Source: Gymnothorax reevesii (taxonomy: Eukaryota > Chordata > Actinopteri > Anguilliformes > Muraenidae). Taken from it: a stretch of 64,000 nucleotides of DNA. The DNA is taken from positions 74,665,876-74,729,875 of the forward strand of contig CM056576.1 of NCBI GenBank assembly GCA_029721435.1, in the 5' to 3' direction. The translations under genes and the position numbers were made by a program. The notes under the pieces were generated by a model. The model searched no databases. It was not told the DNA's origin and saw nothing but the letters and a program-made list of their open reading frames with translations. Shown in pieces: positions 43,101 to 55,380 of the stretch. Every line of letters begins with the position of its first letter. The stretch's first letter is position 1.

Positions 43101-46100
43101 TTGCTAGGCAGTTGCTATGGTGTTCTGGGTGGTTGCTAGGCGGTTGCTATGGTGTTCTGGGTGGTTGATAAGGCCTTGCTAGGCGGTTGCTATGGTGTTC
43201 TGGGAGGTTGCTAGGGCATTGCTAGGCTGGTGCTATGGTGTTCTGGGTGGTTGCTATGGCGTTGCTAGGCGGTTGCTATGGTGTTCTGGGTGGTTGTTAG
43301 GGTGTTGCTAGGCAGTTGCTTTGCTGTTCTGGGTGGTTGCTAGGCGGTTGCTATGGTGTTCTGGGTGGTTGCTAGGGCGTTGCTAGGCAGTTGCTATGGT
43401 GTTTTCGGTGGTTGCTAGGTGGTTGCTATGGTGTTCTGGGTGGTTGCTAGGGCGTTGCTAGGCAGTTGCTATGGTGTTCTGAGTGGTTGCTAGGCGGTTG
43501 CTATGGTGTTCTGGGTGGTTGCTCGGGCGTTGCTAGGCAGTTGCTATGGTGTTCTGGGTGGTTGCTAGGCGGTTGCTATGGTGTTCTGGATGGTTGGTAG
43601 GGCGTTGCTAGGCAGTTGCTATGGTGTTCTGGGTGGTTGCTAGGCGGTTGCCGTGGTGTTCTGGGTGGTTGCTAGGGCGTTGTTAGGCGATTCCTTTGGT
43701 GTTCTGTGTGGTTGCTTGGGCGTTGCTATGTAGTTGGTATGGTGTTCTGGGTGGTTGCTAGATCATTGCTAGGCAGTTGCTATGGTGTTCTGTGTTGTTG
43801 CTAGGCGGTTGCTATGTTGTTCAGGGTGGTTGCTAGGCGGTTGCTATGGTGTTCTGGGTGGTTGCTAGGGCATTGCTAGGCAGTTGCTATGGTGTTCTGA
43901 TGGTTGCTAGGCAGTTGCTATGGTGTTCTGGGTGGTTGCTAGGGCGTTGCTTGGCAGTTGCTATGGTGTTTTGGGTGGTTGCTAGGGCATTGCTATGGTG
44001 TTCTGGGTGCTAGCTAGGCGGTTGCTATTGTGTTCTGGGTGGTTGATAGGCGGTTGCTATGGTGTTCTGGGTGGTTGCTAGGGCGTTGCTAGGCAGTTGC
44101 AATGCTGTGCTGGGTGGTTGCTAGGCGGTTGCTATGGTGTTCTGGGAGGTTGCTAGGCCATTGCTAGGTGGTTGCTATGGTGTTGTGGGTGGTTGCTAGG
44201 GCCTTGCTAGGGGGTTGCTATGGTGTTCTGGGAGGTTGCTAGGGCATTGCTAGGCTGTTGCTATGGTGTTCTGGGTGGTTGCTAGGGCGTTGCTAGGCGG
44301 TTGCTATGGTGTTCTGGGTGGTTTTTAGGGTGTTGCTAGGCAGTTGCTATGGTGTTCTGGGTGGTTGCTAGGCGGTTGCTATGGTGTTCTGGGTGCTAGG
44401 GCGTTGCTAGGCAGTTGCTATGGTGGTTTGGGTGGTTGCTAGGTGGTTGCTATGGTGTTCTGGGTGGTTGCCAGGGCGTTGCTCGGCAGTTGCTATGGTG
44501 TTCTGGGTGGTTGCTAGGCGGTTGCTATGGTGTTCTGGGTGGTTGCTCGGGCGTTGCTAGGCAGTTGCTATGGTGTTCTTGGTGGTTGCCAGGCAGTTGC
44601 TATGGTGTTCTGGGTGGTTATTAGGCGGTTGCTATGGTGTTCTGGGTGGTTGCTAGGGCGTTGCTAGGCAGTTGCTATGGTGTTCTGGGTGGTTGCTAGG
44701 CGGTTGCTATGGTGTTCTGGGTGGTTGCTAGGGCATTGCTAGGCTGTTGCTATGGTGTTCTGGGTGGTTGCTAGGGCGTTGCTAGGCGGTTGCGATGGTG
44801 TTCTGGGTGGTTGTTAGGGTGTTGCTAGGCAGTTTCTATGGTGTTCTGGGTGGTTGCTAGGCGGTTGCTATGGTGTTCTGGGTGGTTGCTAGGGCGATGC
44901 TAGGCAGTTGCTGTGGTGTTCTGGGTGGTTGCTAGGGCGTTGCTAGGCAGTTGCTATGGTGTTCTGGGTGGTTGCTAGACGGTTGCTATGGTGTTCTGGG
45001 TGGTTGCTAGGAGGTTGCTATGGTGTTCTAAGTGGTTGCTTGGGCGTTGGTAGGCAGTTGCTATGGTGTTCTGGGTGGTTGCTAGGCAGTTGCTGTGGTG
45101 TTCTGGGCGGTTGCTAGGGCGTTGCCAGGAAGTTGCTTTTGTGTTCTGGGTGGTTGCTAGGGCGTTGCTAGGCAGTTGCTATGGTGTTCTAGATGGTTGC
45201 TAGGCGGTTGCTATGGTGTTCTGGGTGGTTGCTAGGGTGTTGCTTTGGTGTTCTGGGTGGTTGTTAGACGGTTGCTATGGTGTTCTGGGTGGTAGCAAGG
45301 CGGTTGCTATGGTTTTCTGGGTGGTTGCTATGTCGTTGCTAGGCAGTTGCTATGGTGCTCTGGGTGGTTGCTAGGCGGTTGCTATGGTGTTCTGGGTGGT
45401 TGCTAGGCGGTTGCTATGGTGTTCTGGGTGGATGCTAGGGCGTTGCTAGGCAGTTGCTATGGTGTTCTGACGGTTGCTAGGCTGTTGCTATGGTGTTCTG
45501 GGTGGTTGCTAGGGCGTTGCTAGGTGGTTTCTATGGTGTTCTGTGTTGTTGTTAGGGTGTTGCTCGGCAGTTGCAATGGTGTTCTGGGTGGTTGCTAGGT
45601 TGTTGCTATGGTGTTCTGGGTGGTTGCTAGGGCGTTGCTAGGCAGTTGCTATGGTGTTTTGGGTGGTTTCTAGGTGGTTGGTATGGTGTTCTGGGTGGTT
45701 GCTAGGGCGTTGCTAGGCAGTTGCTATGGTGTTCTGGGTGGTTGCTACGCGGTTGCAATGGTGTTCTGGGTGGTTGCTAGGGCCTTGCTAGGCGGTTGCT
45801 ATGGTGTTCTGGGAGGTTGCTAGGGCATTGCTAGGCTGTTGCTATGGTGTTCTGGGTGGTTGCTAGGGCGTTGCTAGGCGGTTGCTATGGTGTTCTGGGT
45901 GGTTGTTAGGGTGTTGCTATGCAGTTGCTATGGTGTTCTGGGTGGTTGCTAGGCGGTTGCTATGGTGTTCTGGGTGGTTGCTAGGGGGTTGCTAGGCAGT
46001 TGCTTTGGTGTTTTGGGTGGTTGCTAGGTGGTTGCTATGGTGTTCTGGGTGGTTGCTAGGGCGTTGCTAGGCAGTTGCTATGGTGTTCTGGGTGGTTGCT

Positions 46101-46975
46101 AGGCGGTTGCTATGGTGTTCTGGGTGGTTGCTAGGGCGTTGCTAGGCAGTTGCTATGGTGTTCTGGGTGGTTGCTAGGTGGTTGCTATGGTGTTCTGGGT
46201 GGTTGCTAGCGCGTTGCTAGGCAGTTGCTATGGTGTTCTGGGTGGTTGCTAGGTGGTTGCCATGGTGTTCTGGGTGGTTGCTAGGGCGTTGCTAGGCGAT
46301 TCCTATGGTGTTCTGTGTGGTTGCTAGGGCGTTGCTAGGTAGTTGCTATGGTGTTCTGGGTGGTTGCTAGGGGGTTGCTAAGGTGTTCTTGGTGGTTGCT
46401 AGGGCGTTGCTAGGCAGTTGCTATGGTGTTTTGGGTGGTTGCTGGGCGGTTGCTATGGTGTTCTGGGTGGTTGCTAGGGCGGTGCTAGGCAGTTGCTTTG
46501 GTGTTCTGGGGGGTTGCTAGGCGATTGCTATGGTGTTCTGGGTGGTTGCTAGGGCGTTGCTAGGCAGTTGCTATGGTGTTTTGGGTGGTTGCTAGGAGGT
46601 TGCTATAGTGTTCTGGGTGGTTGCTAGGGCATTGCTAGGCAGTTGCTATGGTGTTCTGGGTGGTTGCTAGGCAGTTGCTATGGTGTTCTTGGTGGTTGTG
46701 AGGGCGTTGCTAGGCGGTTGCTATGGTGTTTTGGGTGGTTGCTAGGGCGTTGCTAGGCAGTTCGTTTGGTGTTCTGAGTGGGTGCGTGGCGGTTGCTATG
46801 GGGTTGTGGGTGGTGGGTAGGGCGTTGGTTGCCAGTGGCTGTCGTGGGCTGGGTGGTTGCTAGGCAGTTGCTATGGTGTTTTGGGTGGTTGCTAGGCGGT
46901 TGCTATGGTGTTCTGAATATTTGCTTGGGCATTGCTCCACAGTTGCAATGTTGTTCTTATTGTTGCTAGGGCGTT
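40169..46975 (+). repeat. Minisatellite array A8 (about 6.8 kb, longest array)
   Basis: Type-a start (GCCACGG at 40634, GATCATT at 41077). Its length is explained largely by a 2.6-2.7 kb tandem duplication (about 41060-46350). Near 46778-46850 the sequence is unusually substituted toward G (TTGTGGGTGGTGGGTAGG). The terminal signature has CTCCACAG instead of CTCGACAG. Confidence 0.95.
41060..46350 (+). repeat. 2684/2609-bp tandem duplication inside A8
   Basis: Markers at offset 2684: GATCATT (41077 and 43761) and the 4-bp-shortened GGGTGCTAGGG (41707 and 44391). Markers further right at offset 2609: CTAGATGG (about 42580 and 45189), TGCTCGGCAG (42952 and 45561) and GATTCCT (43689 and 46298). 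The step from 2684 to 2609 is 75 bp, exactly one L+S pair, so one pair was gained or lost after duplication. Confidence 0.9.
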
Positions 46976-47054
46976 GATGTGTATTGTTTGGGGATCGAGT
47001 GAAAACTGGGAGAAGTAGTGAACCGTACGATTACGAAATTATTTGGAATATTAA

Positions 47055-47627
47055 CAAGGAAGGAAGGAGGGAAAGAAGGAACTAATGAGGGAAGTAAGGA
47101 AAGAAGGAATATAGGAAAAAAGAAGGAAATCAAAGGAAGGCAGGAAAGAACAAAGGAAACTAGGCGAGGATGGATGGAAAGAAACAGAAGAATGACGGAA
47201 AGAAGGAAGTTAGGAAGGAAGGAAAGGAAGAAGGGAAGAAGAAGGATTTAAGTAAAGATAGAAGGAAGGAAGGAAGGAAGTGAGGAAGAAGAAATGAAAA
47301 ACAGAAGGAAAGAGAGAAGGAAGGAAAGAAAAAGTAAAGAAAGGAAGAGGGAAGGAAAGTGAGGGAAAGCAGAAAGAAGAAAGGAAGAAAGAAAAGAAGG
47401 ATATGAAGGAATGAAAGAAGGCATGATGGAAGGAAAGAAAAACTAAGGAAGGAAGGAAAGAAAATTGGTAGGGAGGAAGAATGGGAGGAAGGATGAAAGG
47501 CAGGATAGAAGGAAGTAAAGTAGGAAAGCAGGAACGAATAAAGGAAGGAAGGAAAGAAGGAAAGAAATAGGAGGGAAAAAGAAAGAAGGAATGACAGAAA
47601 ATAGAAGGAAGGAAGGCAGTAAGGAAG
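47055..47627 (+). repeat. GGAA/GAAA polypurine tract of S9, first copy
   Basis: 573 bp, beta subtype, with AAACTAGGCGAGG at 47157-47169. This is the upstream partner of the duplication joint. Confidence 0.95.
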
Positions 47628-47929
47628 CTGTCGTCTCAAGAGAGCCAGATTGTAGTCTTACAGCCTGAGAAACTGACAGTTACAGCAGGTGGTCAGAACA
47701 CCTGGCACAAGATTCCATTTGCTTAATGGCCCTATTGTGATGTCATAATGCCAATGTTAAGTCTATGGGGGGAAAAAATTTATAGTTTTATATTAATAAC
47801 TCAAAAAGTATAAAAGTTACAAAGATGAAAAATACATTGCACAGGTGTCCTAAGTAAGACCTACGCAACGCAGTTTGAATGAAGTTTCTACGATAAACGG
47901 TTGAGGCCGCATTAAGTGTGTTAGAAGAA

Positions 47930-47930
<1 letters not shown>

Positions 47931-47968
<38 letters not shown>

Positions 47969-48125
47969 GAAGACCAGGATAACAATAGTGGGCATTTTCA
48001 ATGCACACTAATAATAAGAAGACCAGGATAACAATAGTGAGCATTTTCAATGCACACTAATGATAATAATAATAATAATAATAAGAAGACCAGGATAACA
48101 ATAGTGAGCATTTTCAATGCACACT
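47931..48125 (+). repeat. (AAT)n with three 43-mers, S9 first copy
   Basis: 43-mers at 47967-48009, 48016-48058 and 48083-48125, separated by AAT runs of different length. The first copy has GTGGGCATTTTC where the others have GTGAGCATTTTC. This is the highest 43-mer number in the window. Confidence 0.95.
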
Positions 48126-48595
48126 AACTAGGCGAGGAGGGATGGAAAGAAACAAAGGAATGACGAAAAGAAGGAAGTAAGGAAGGAAGGAAAGGAAGAA
48201 GGGAAGAAGAAGGATTTAAGTAAAGATAGAAGGAAGGAAGGAAGGAAGTGAGGAAGAAGAAATGAAAAACAGAAGGAAAGAGAGAAGGAAGGAAAGAAAA
48301 AGTAAAGAAGGGAAGAGGTAAGGAAAGAGAGGGAAAGCAGAAAGAAGAAAGGAAGAAAGATAAGAAGGATATGAAGGAATGAAAGAAGGCATGATGGAAG
48401 GAAAGAAAAACTATGGAAGGTAGGAAAGAAAATTGGTAGGGAGGAAGAATGGGAGGAAGGATGAAAGGCAGGATAGAAGGAAGTAAAGTAGGAAAGAAGG
48501 AACGAATAAAGGAAGGAAGGAACGAAGGAAGGAAATAGGAGGGAAAAAGAAAGAAGGAATGAAAGAAAATAGAAGGAAGGAAAGGAGTAAGGAAG
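48126..48595 (+). repeat. Partial polypurine tract of S9, second copy
   Basis: It begins at the joint CACACTAACTAGGCGAGG and corresponds to the first copy from 47158 on. It differs by scattered substitutions (for example GAGGAGGGATGG, AAACTATGG, GGAAAGGAGTAAGG), so the duplication is not brand new. Confidence 0.93.
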
Positions 48596-48897
48596 CTGTA
48601 GTCTCAAGAGAGCCAGATTGTAATCTTACAGCCTGAAAAACTGACAGTTACAGCAGTTGGTCAGAACACCTGGCACAAGATTCCATTTGCTTAATGGCCC
48701 TATTGTGATGTCATAATGCCAATGTTAAGTCTATGGGGGGAAAAAATTTATAGTTTTTTATTAATAACTCAAAAAGTATAAAAGTTACAAAGATGAAAAA
48801 TACATTGCACAGGTGTCCTAAGTAAGACCTACGCAACGCAGTTTGAATGAAGTTTCTACGATAAACGGTTGAGGCCGCATTAAGTGTGTTAGAAGAA

Positions 48898-48898
<1 letters not shown>

Positions 48899-48933
<35 letters not shown>

Positions 48934-48997
48934 GAAGAAGAAGACCAGGATAACAATAGTGAGCATTTTCAATGCACACTAATAATAATAATAATAA
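48899..48997 (+). repeat. (AAT)n with one 43-mer, S9 second copy
   Basis: AAT run, AAGAAG expansion, one 43-mer (48938-48980), then a further AAT run into AACTAGATAATG. It has one 43-mer against three in the first copy, so copy number changed after the duplication or the donor differed. Confidence 0.93.
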
Positions 48998-49416
48998 CTA
49001 GATAATGTAATTCCAGGGAATTACGTGTGCATTGAAAATGCAAAGTGTAGTTGCATAAGGTGGAGTTTGTAACATACCATTGCATTATGATATTGGTAGC
49101 TACGTTTTTAGGAGGATAATTATGGTAGTGGTGAGGACTTTTATTTTGAAACAGATGTGGACTGAGGAAACAGTTTGCGGGAGTCATAGTTGATGACAAC
49201 TGTCATATGGAAATTTTTAATAGTGACTTTTTTTAATAGTGAAAAATTGTAGTAAGGACTTATATTTTGAGACAGGATTGGGCAGAAGAAACAGTTGCCG
49301 GAAGTCATAGTCGAAAACAATCAGGAGTTGGAATGGCTGAAAGGTTGATAAGTTGAGTAGCTTAAAAAGTTACATTTTTTATTGTAATTTGACATAATGA
49401 GGACTGGCTGTAACAG

Positions 49417-52400
49417 TTGTTAGGCAGTTGCTATGGTGTTCTGTGTACTTGTGAGGGTGTTGCTAGGCAGCTGCTTTCGTGTTCTGGGTGGTTGCTAGGG
49501 CATTGCTAGGCGGTTGCTATGGTGTTCTGGGTAGTTGCTAGGCGGTTGCTATGGCGTACTGGGTGGTTGTTCTGGCGTTGCTATGGGGTTCTGGGTGGTT
49601 GCTAGGCGGTTGCTATGGCATTCTGGGTGGTTGCTAGGGCTTTGCTAAGCAGTTGCTATGATGTTCTGGGTGGTTGCTAGGGCGTTGCTAGGTGGTTGCT
49701 ATGGTGTTCTGGGTGGTTGCTAGGGTGTTGCTAGGCAGTTGCTATGCTGTTCTGGGTGGTTGCTAGGCCGTTGCTATGGTGTTCTGGGTGGTTGCTATGG
49801 CGTTGCTAGGCAGTTGCTATTGTGTTCTGGGTGGTTGATAGGCCGTTGCTAGGCAGTTGCTATGGTGTTCTGGGTGGTTGTTAGGGTGGTTGCTATGGCG
49901 TTCTGGGTGGTTGCTAGGGCATTGCTAAGCAGTTGGTATGGTGTTCTGGGTGGTTGCCACGGCATTGCCAGGCGGTTGCTATGGTGTTCTGGGTGGTTGC
50001 TAGGGTGTTGCTAGGCAGTTGCTATGGTGTTCTGGCTGGTTGCAAGGTGGTTGCTATGATGTTCTGGCTGGTTGCTAGGGCGTTGCTAGGCGGTTGCTAT
50101 GGTGTTCTGGGTGGTTGCTCGGGCGTTGCTAGGCGGTTGCTATGGTGTTCTGGGTGGTTGCTAGGGCGTTGCTATGGTATTCTGGGTGGTTGCTAGGGCG
50201 TTGCTAGGCAGTTGCTATGGTGTTCTGGATGGTGGCTAGGCGGTTGCTATGGTGTTCTGGGTGGGTGCTAGGGTGTTGCTATGGTGTTCTGGGGGGGTGT
50301 GAGGCGGGGGCTCTGGTGTTGTGGGTGGTCGCTAGGCGGTTGCTATGGTGTTCTGGGTGGTAGCAAGGCGGTTGCAATGGTGTTCTGGGTGGTTGCTAGA
50401 TCATTGCTAGGCAGTTGCTATGCTGTTCTGTGTTGTTGCTACGCGGTTGCTATGGTGTTCTGGGTGGTTGCTAGGCGGTTGCTATGTTGTTCTGGGTGGT
50501 TGCTAGGTCGTTGCTAGTGAGTTGCTATGGTGTTCTGATGGATGCTAGGCGGTTGCTATGGTGTTCTGGGTGGTTGCTAGGACGTTGCTAGGCAGTTGCT
50601 ATGGTGTTCTGGGTGGTTGCTAGGGCGTTGCTATGGTGTTCTGGGTGGTAGCGAGGCGGTTGCTATTGTGTTCTGGGGGGGTGCTAGGCGGTTGCTATGG
50701 TCTTCTGGGTGGTTGCTGGGGCGTTGCTAGGCAGTTGCTATGGTGTGCTGGGTGGTTGCTAGGCGGTTGCTATGGTGTTCTGGGAGGTTGCTAGGGCATT
50801 GCTAGGCGGTTGCTATGGTGTTCTGGGTGGTTGCTAGGGCCTTGCTAGGCGGTTGCTATGGTGTTCTGTGAGGTTGCTAGGGCAATGCTAGGCTGTTGCT
50901 ATGGTGTTCTGGGTGGTTGCTAGGGCGTTGCTAGGCGGTTGCTTTGGTGTTCTGGGCGGTTGTTAGGGTGTTGCAAGGCAGTTGCTATGGTGTTCTGGGT
51001 GGTTGCTAGGCGGTTGCTATGGTGTTCTGGGTGGTTGTTAGGGCGTTGCTAGGCAGTTGCTATGGTGTTCTGGGTGGTTGCTAGGCGGTTGCTATAGTGT
51101 TCTGGGTGGTTGCTTGGGCGTTGCTAGGCAGTTGCTATGGTGTTCTGGGTGGTTGCTAGGCGGTTGCTTTGGTGTTGTGGGTGGTTGCTAGGGCGTTGCT
51201 AGGCGGTTGCTTTGGTGTTTTGGGTGGTTGCTAGGTGGTTGCTATGGTGTTCTGGGTGGTTGCTTGGGCGTTGCTAGGCAGTTGCTATGGTGTTCTGGGT
51301 GGTTGCTAGGCGGTTGCTATGGTGTTCTGGGTGGTTGCTAGGGCGTTGCTAGGCAGTTGCTATGGTGTTCTGGGTGGTTGCTAGGCGGTTGCCATGGTGT
51401 TCTGGGTGGTTGCTAGGGCATTGCAAGGCGGTTGCTATGATGTTCTGGGTCGTGGCTAGGGCGTTGCTAGGCGGCTGCTATGGTGTTCTGGGTGGTTGCT
51501 AGGGCGTTGCTAGGCAGTTGCTATGGTGTTCTGGGTGGTTGCTAGGCGGTTGCTATGGTGTTCTGGGTGGTTGCTAGGTCGTTGCTAGGCAGTTGCTATA
51601 TCGTTCTGGGTGGTTGCTAGGGCGTTGCTAGGCAGTTGCTGTGGTGTTCTGGGTGGTTGTTAGGGCGTTGCTAGGCAGTTGCTATGGTGTTCTGGGTGGT
51701 TGCTAGGCGGTTGCTATGGTGTTCTGGGTGGTTGCTAGGGCGTTGCTAGGCAGTTGCTATGGTGTTCTGGGTGGTTGCTAGGCGGTTGCTATGGTGTTCT
51801 GGGTGGTTGCTAGGGCGTTGCTAGGCAGTTGCTATGGTGTTCTGGGTGATTGCTAGGCGGTTGCTATGGTGTTCTGGGTGGTTGCTAGGGCGGTGCTAGG
51901 CAGTTGCTATGGTGTTTTGGGTGGTTGCCAGGTGGTTGCTATGGTGTTCTGGGTGGTTGCTAGGGCGTTGCTAGGCAGTTGCTATGGTGTTCTGGGTGGT
52001 TGCTAGGTGGTTGCTATGGTGTTCTGGGTGGTTGCTAGGCAGTTGCTATTGTGTTCTGGGTGGTTGCTAGGGCATTGCTAGGCAGTTGCTATGGTGTTCT
52101 GGGTGGTTGTTAGGCGGGTGCTATGGTGTTCTGGGTGGTTGCTAGGCGGTTGCTATGGTGTTCTGGGTGGTTGCTAGGGCGTTGCTAGGCAGTTGCTATG
52201 GTGTTCTGGGTGGTTGCTAGGCGGTTGCTATGGTGTTCTGGGTGGTTGCTCGGGCATTGCTAGGCTGTTGCTATGGTTTTCTGGGTGGTTGCTAGGGCGT
52301 TGCTAGGCAGTTGCGATGGTGTTCTGTGTGGTGCTTAGGGGTTTGCTAGTCAGTTACTATGGTGTTCTGGGTGGTTGCTAGGCGGTTGCTATGGTGTTCT

Positions 52401-52868
52401 GGGTGGTTGCTAGGTGGTTGCTATGGTGTTCTGGGTGGTTGCTAGGGCGTTGCTAGGCAGTTGCTATAGCGTTCTGGGTGGTTGCTAGCGCGTTGCTAGG
52501 CAGTTGCTAAGGTGTTCTGGGTGGTTGCTAGGGCGTTGCTAGGCAGTTGCTATGGTGTTCTGGGTGGTTGCTAGGCGGTTGCTATGGTGTTCTGGGTGGT
52601 TGCTAGGCGGTTGCTATGGTGTTCTGGGTGGTTGCTAGGGCGTTGCTAGGCAGTTGCTATGGTGTTCTGGGTGGTTGCTAGGCGGTTGCTATGGTGTTCT
52701 GGGTGGTTGCTAGGGCGTTGCTAGGCAGTTGCTATAGTGTTCTGGGTGGTTGCTAGGCAGTTGCTATGGTGTTTTGGGTGGTTGCTTGGCGGTTGCTATG
52801 GTGTTCTGAATATTTGCTTGGGCATTGCTCGACAGTTGCTATGTTGTTCTTGTTGTTGCTAGGGCGTT
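49417..52868 (+). repeat. Minisatellite array A9 (about 3.5 kb, type a)
   Basis: GCCACGG at 49956 (540 bp from the spacer) and GATCATT at 50399. Compared with A2 and A12 it lacks a unit near the start (GGCATTGCTAGGCGG follows directly). The distal half matches A1, including the TATTGTG variant, GGCGGGTGC and the terminal signature. Confidence 0.95.
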
Positions 52869-52948
52869 GATGTGTCTTGTTTGGGGATCGAGTGAAAACT
52901 GGGAGAAGTAGTGAACCGTACGATTACGAAATTATTTGGAATATTAAC

Positions 52949-53525
52949 AAGGAAGGAAGGAGGGAAAGAAGGAACTAATGAGGGAAGTAAGGAAAGAAGG
53001 AATATAGGAAAAAAGAAGGAAATCAAAGGAAGGCAGGAAAGAACAAAGGAAAGAAGGCGAGGATGGATGGAAAGAAACAGAGGAATGAAGGAAAGAAGGA
53101 AGTAAAGAAGGAAGGAAAGGAAGAAGGGAAGAAGATGGATTTAAGTAAAGATAGAAGGAAGGAAGGAAGGAAGGAAGTGAGGAAGAAGAAATGAAAAACA
53201 GAAGGAAAGAGAGAAGGAAGGAAAGAAAAAGTAAAGAAAGGAAGAGGGAGGGAAAGAGAGGGAAAGCAGAAAGAAGAAAGGAAGAAAGATAAGAAGGATA
53301 TGAAGGAATGAAAGAAGGCATGATGGAAGGAAAGAAAAACTAAGGAAGGTAGGAAAGAAAATTGGTAGGGAGGAAGAATGGGAGGAAGGATGAAAGGCAG
53401 GATAGAAGGAAGTAAAGTAGGAAAGCAGGAATGAATAAAGGAAGGAAGGAACGAAGGAAAGAAATAGGAGGGGAAAAGAAAGAAGGAATGACAGAAAATA
53501 GAAGGAAGGAAAGCAGTAAGGAAGC
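52949..53525 (+). repeat. GGAA/GAAA polypurine tract of S10
   Basis: 577 bp, AAAGAAGGCGAGG subtype, close to the S2 tract. It includes private AGAAGATGG and an extra GGAA step. Confidence 0.95.
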
Positions 53526-53820
53526 TGTAGTCTCAAGAGAGCCAGATTGTAGTCTTACAGCCTGAGAAACTGACAGTTACAGCAGGTGGTCAGAACACCT
53601 GGCACAAGATTCCATTTGCTTAATGGCCCTATTGTGATGTCATAATGCCAATGTTAAGTCTGTGGGAGGAAAAAATGTATAGTTTTTTATTAATAACTCA
53701 AAAAGTATAAAAGTTACAAAGATGAAAAATACATTGCACAGGTGTCCTAAGTAAGACCTACGCAACACAGTTTGAATGAAGTTTCTACGATAAACGGTTG
53801 AGGCCGCATTAAGTGTGTTA

Positions 53821-53821
<1 letters not shown>

Positions 53822-53877
<56 letters not shown>

Positions 53878-53981
53878 GAAGACCAGGATAACAATAGTGA
53901 GCATTTTCAATGCACACTAATAATAATAATAATAATAAGAAGACCAGGATAACAATAGTGAGCATTTTCAATGCACACTAA
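53822..53981 (+). repeat. (AAT)n with two 43-mers in S10
   Basis: This is the longest AAT run of the window (53822-53878, about 19 copies). 43-mers lie at 53876-53918 and 53937-53979 (61-bp period). The inverted-repeat left arm lies at 53962-53978, hairpin at 53994-54011 and right arm at 54012-54028. Confidence 0.95.
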
Positions 53982-54403
53982 TAACTAGATAATGTAATTC
54001 CAGGGAATTACGTGTGCATTGAAAATGCAAAGTGTAGTTGCATAAGGTGGAGTTTGTAACATATCATTGCATTATGATATTGGTAGCTACGTTTTTAGTA
54101 GGATAATTATGGTAGTGGTGATGACTTTTATTTTGAAACAGATGTGGACTGAGGAAACAGTTTGCGGGAGTCATAGTTGATGACAACTGTCATATGGAAA
54201 TTTTTAATAGTGACATTTTTTAGTAGTGAAGAATTGTAGTAAGGACTTATATTTTGAGACAGGATTGGGCAGAAGAAACAGTTGCCGGAAGTCATACTCG
54301 AAAACAATCAGGAGTTGGAATGGCTGAAAGGTTGATAAGTTGAGTAGCTTAAAAAGTTACTTTTTTTATTGTAATTTGACATAATGAGGACTGGCTGTAA
54401 CAG

Positions 54404-55380
54404 TTGTTAGGCAGTTGCTATGGTGTTCTGTGTACTTGTGAGGGTGTTGCTAGGCAGCTGCTATTGTGTTCTGGGTGGTTGCTAGGGCATTGCTAGGCAG
54501 TTGCAATGGTGTTCTGGGTGGTTGCTAGGGCCTTGCTAAGCGGTTGCTATGGTGTTCTGAGTGGTTGATAGGGCGTTGCTAGGCAATTGCTATGGTGTTC
54601 TGGGTGGTTGCTAGGCGGTTGCTATGGCGTTCTGGGTGGTTGCTAGAGTGTTGCTATGGGGTTCTGGGTGGTTGCTAGGCGGTTGCTATGGCATTCTGGG
54701 TGGTTGCTAGGGCTTTGCTAAGCAGTTGCTATGATGTTCTGGGTGGTTGCTAGGGCGTTGCTAGGTGGTTGCTATGGTGTTCTGGGTGGTTGCTTGGGCA
54801 TGCTAGGCAGTTGCTATGGTGTTCTGAGTTCTTGATAGGGCATTGCTAGCCAGTTGCTCTGATGTTCTGGATGGTTGCTAGGCGGTTGCTATGGTGTTCT
54901 GGGTGGTTGCTAGGGCGTTGCTAGGCAGTTGCTATGGTGTTCTGAGTGGTTGCTATGGCGTTGCTAGGCAGTTGCTATGGTGTTCTGGGTGGTTGTTAGG
55001 GCGTTGTTAAGCAGTTGCTATGGTGTTCAGGGTGGTTGCTAGGGCGTTGCTAGGCAGTTGCTATGGTGTTCTGGGTGGTTGCTAGGCAGTTGCCATGGTG
55101 TTCTGGGTGGTTGCTAGGGAGTTGCTAGGTGGTTGCTATGGTGTTCCGGGTGGTTGCTAGGGCGTTGCTAGGCAGTTGCAATGGTGTTCTGAGTGGTTGC
55201 TAGGGCGTTGCTTTGTGGTTGCTATTGCGTTCTGGTTGGTTGCTAGGGTGTTGCTAGGCAGTTGCTTTGGTGTTCTGAGTGGTTGCTAGGGCGTTGCTAG
55301 GCAGTTGCTATGGTGTTCTGAGTGGTTGCTCGGGCGTTGCTAGGCAGTTGCTATGGTGTTCTGGTGGTTGCTAGGACCTT
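54404..55380 (+). repeat. Minisatellite array A10 (977 bp, shortest complete array, divergent)
   Basis: It starts as type b (GTTGCAATGG, GGCCTTGCTAAGCGG). From about 54790 it consists mostly of L units with unusual variants (TTGCTTGGGCATGC, GAGTTCTTGATAGG, TTGCTTTGTGG). It lacks the GAATATTTGC terminal signature and ends CTGGTGGTTGCTAGGACCTTG before S11. It looks like an older or separately derived array. Confidence 0.93.

Larger units (their letters stand above)
46976..49416 (+). repeat. Spacer block S9 with internal duplication (2441 bp)
   Basis: Leader, polypurine tract (47055-47627), middle segment and AAT/43-mers (47931-48125). Then a return to a point inside the polypurine tract (48126), a second tract part, middle segment, AAT/43-mer (48899-48997) and the single distal segment. 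5' type beta, 3' type GTGAAAAATTG. The frame at 48969-49199 on the minus strand crosses AAT and distal sequence. It resembles no protein I know. Confidence 0.93.
52869..54403 (+). repeat. Spacer block S10 (1535 bp, expanded AAT with two 43-mers)
   Basis: Polypurine tract 52949-53525, middle segment to 53821, AAT/43-mers 53822-53981, distal segment to 54403. 5' type alpha with 3' type GTGAAGAATTG. It shares TTTTTTAGTAGTG and CATACTCG in the distal part with S11 only. Confidence 0.93.
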
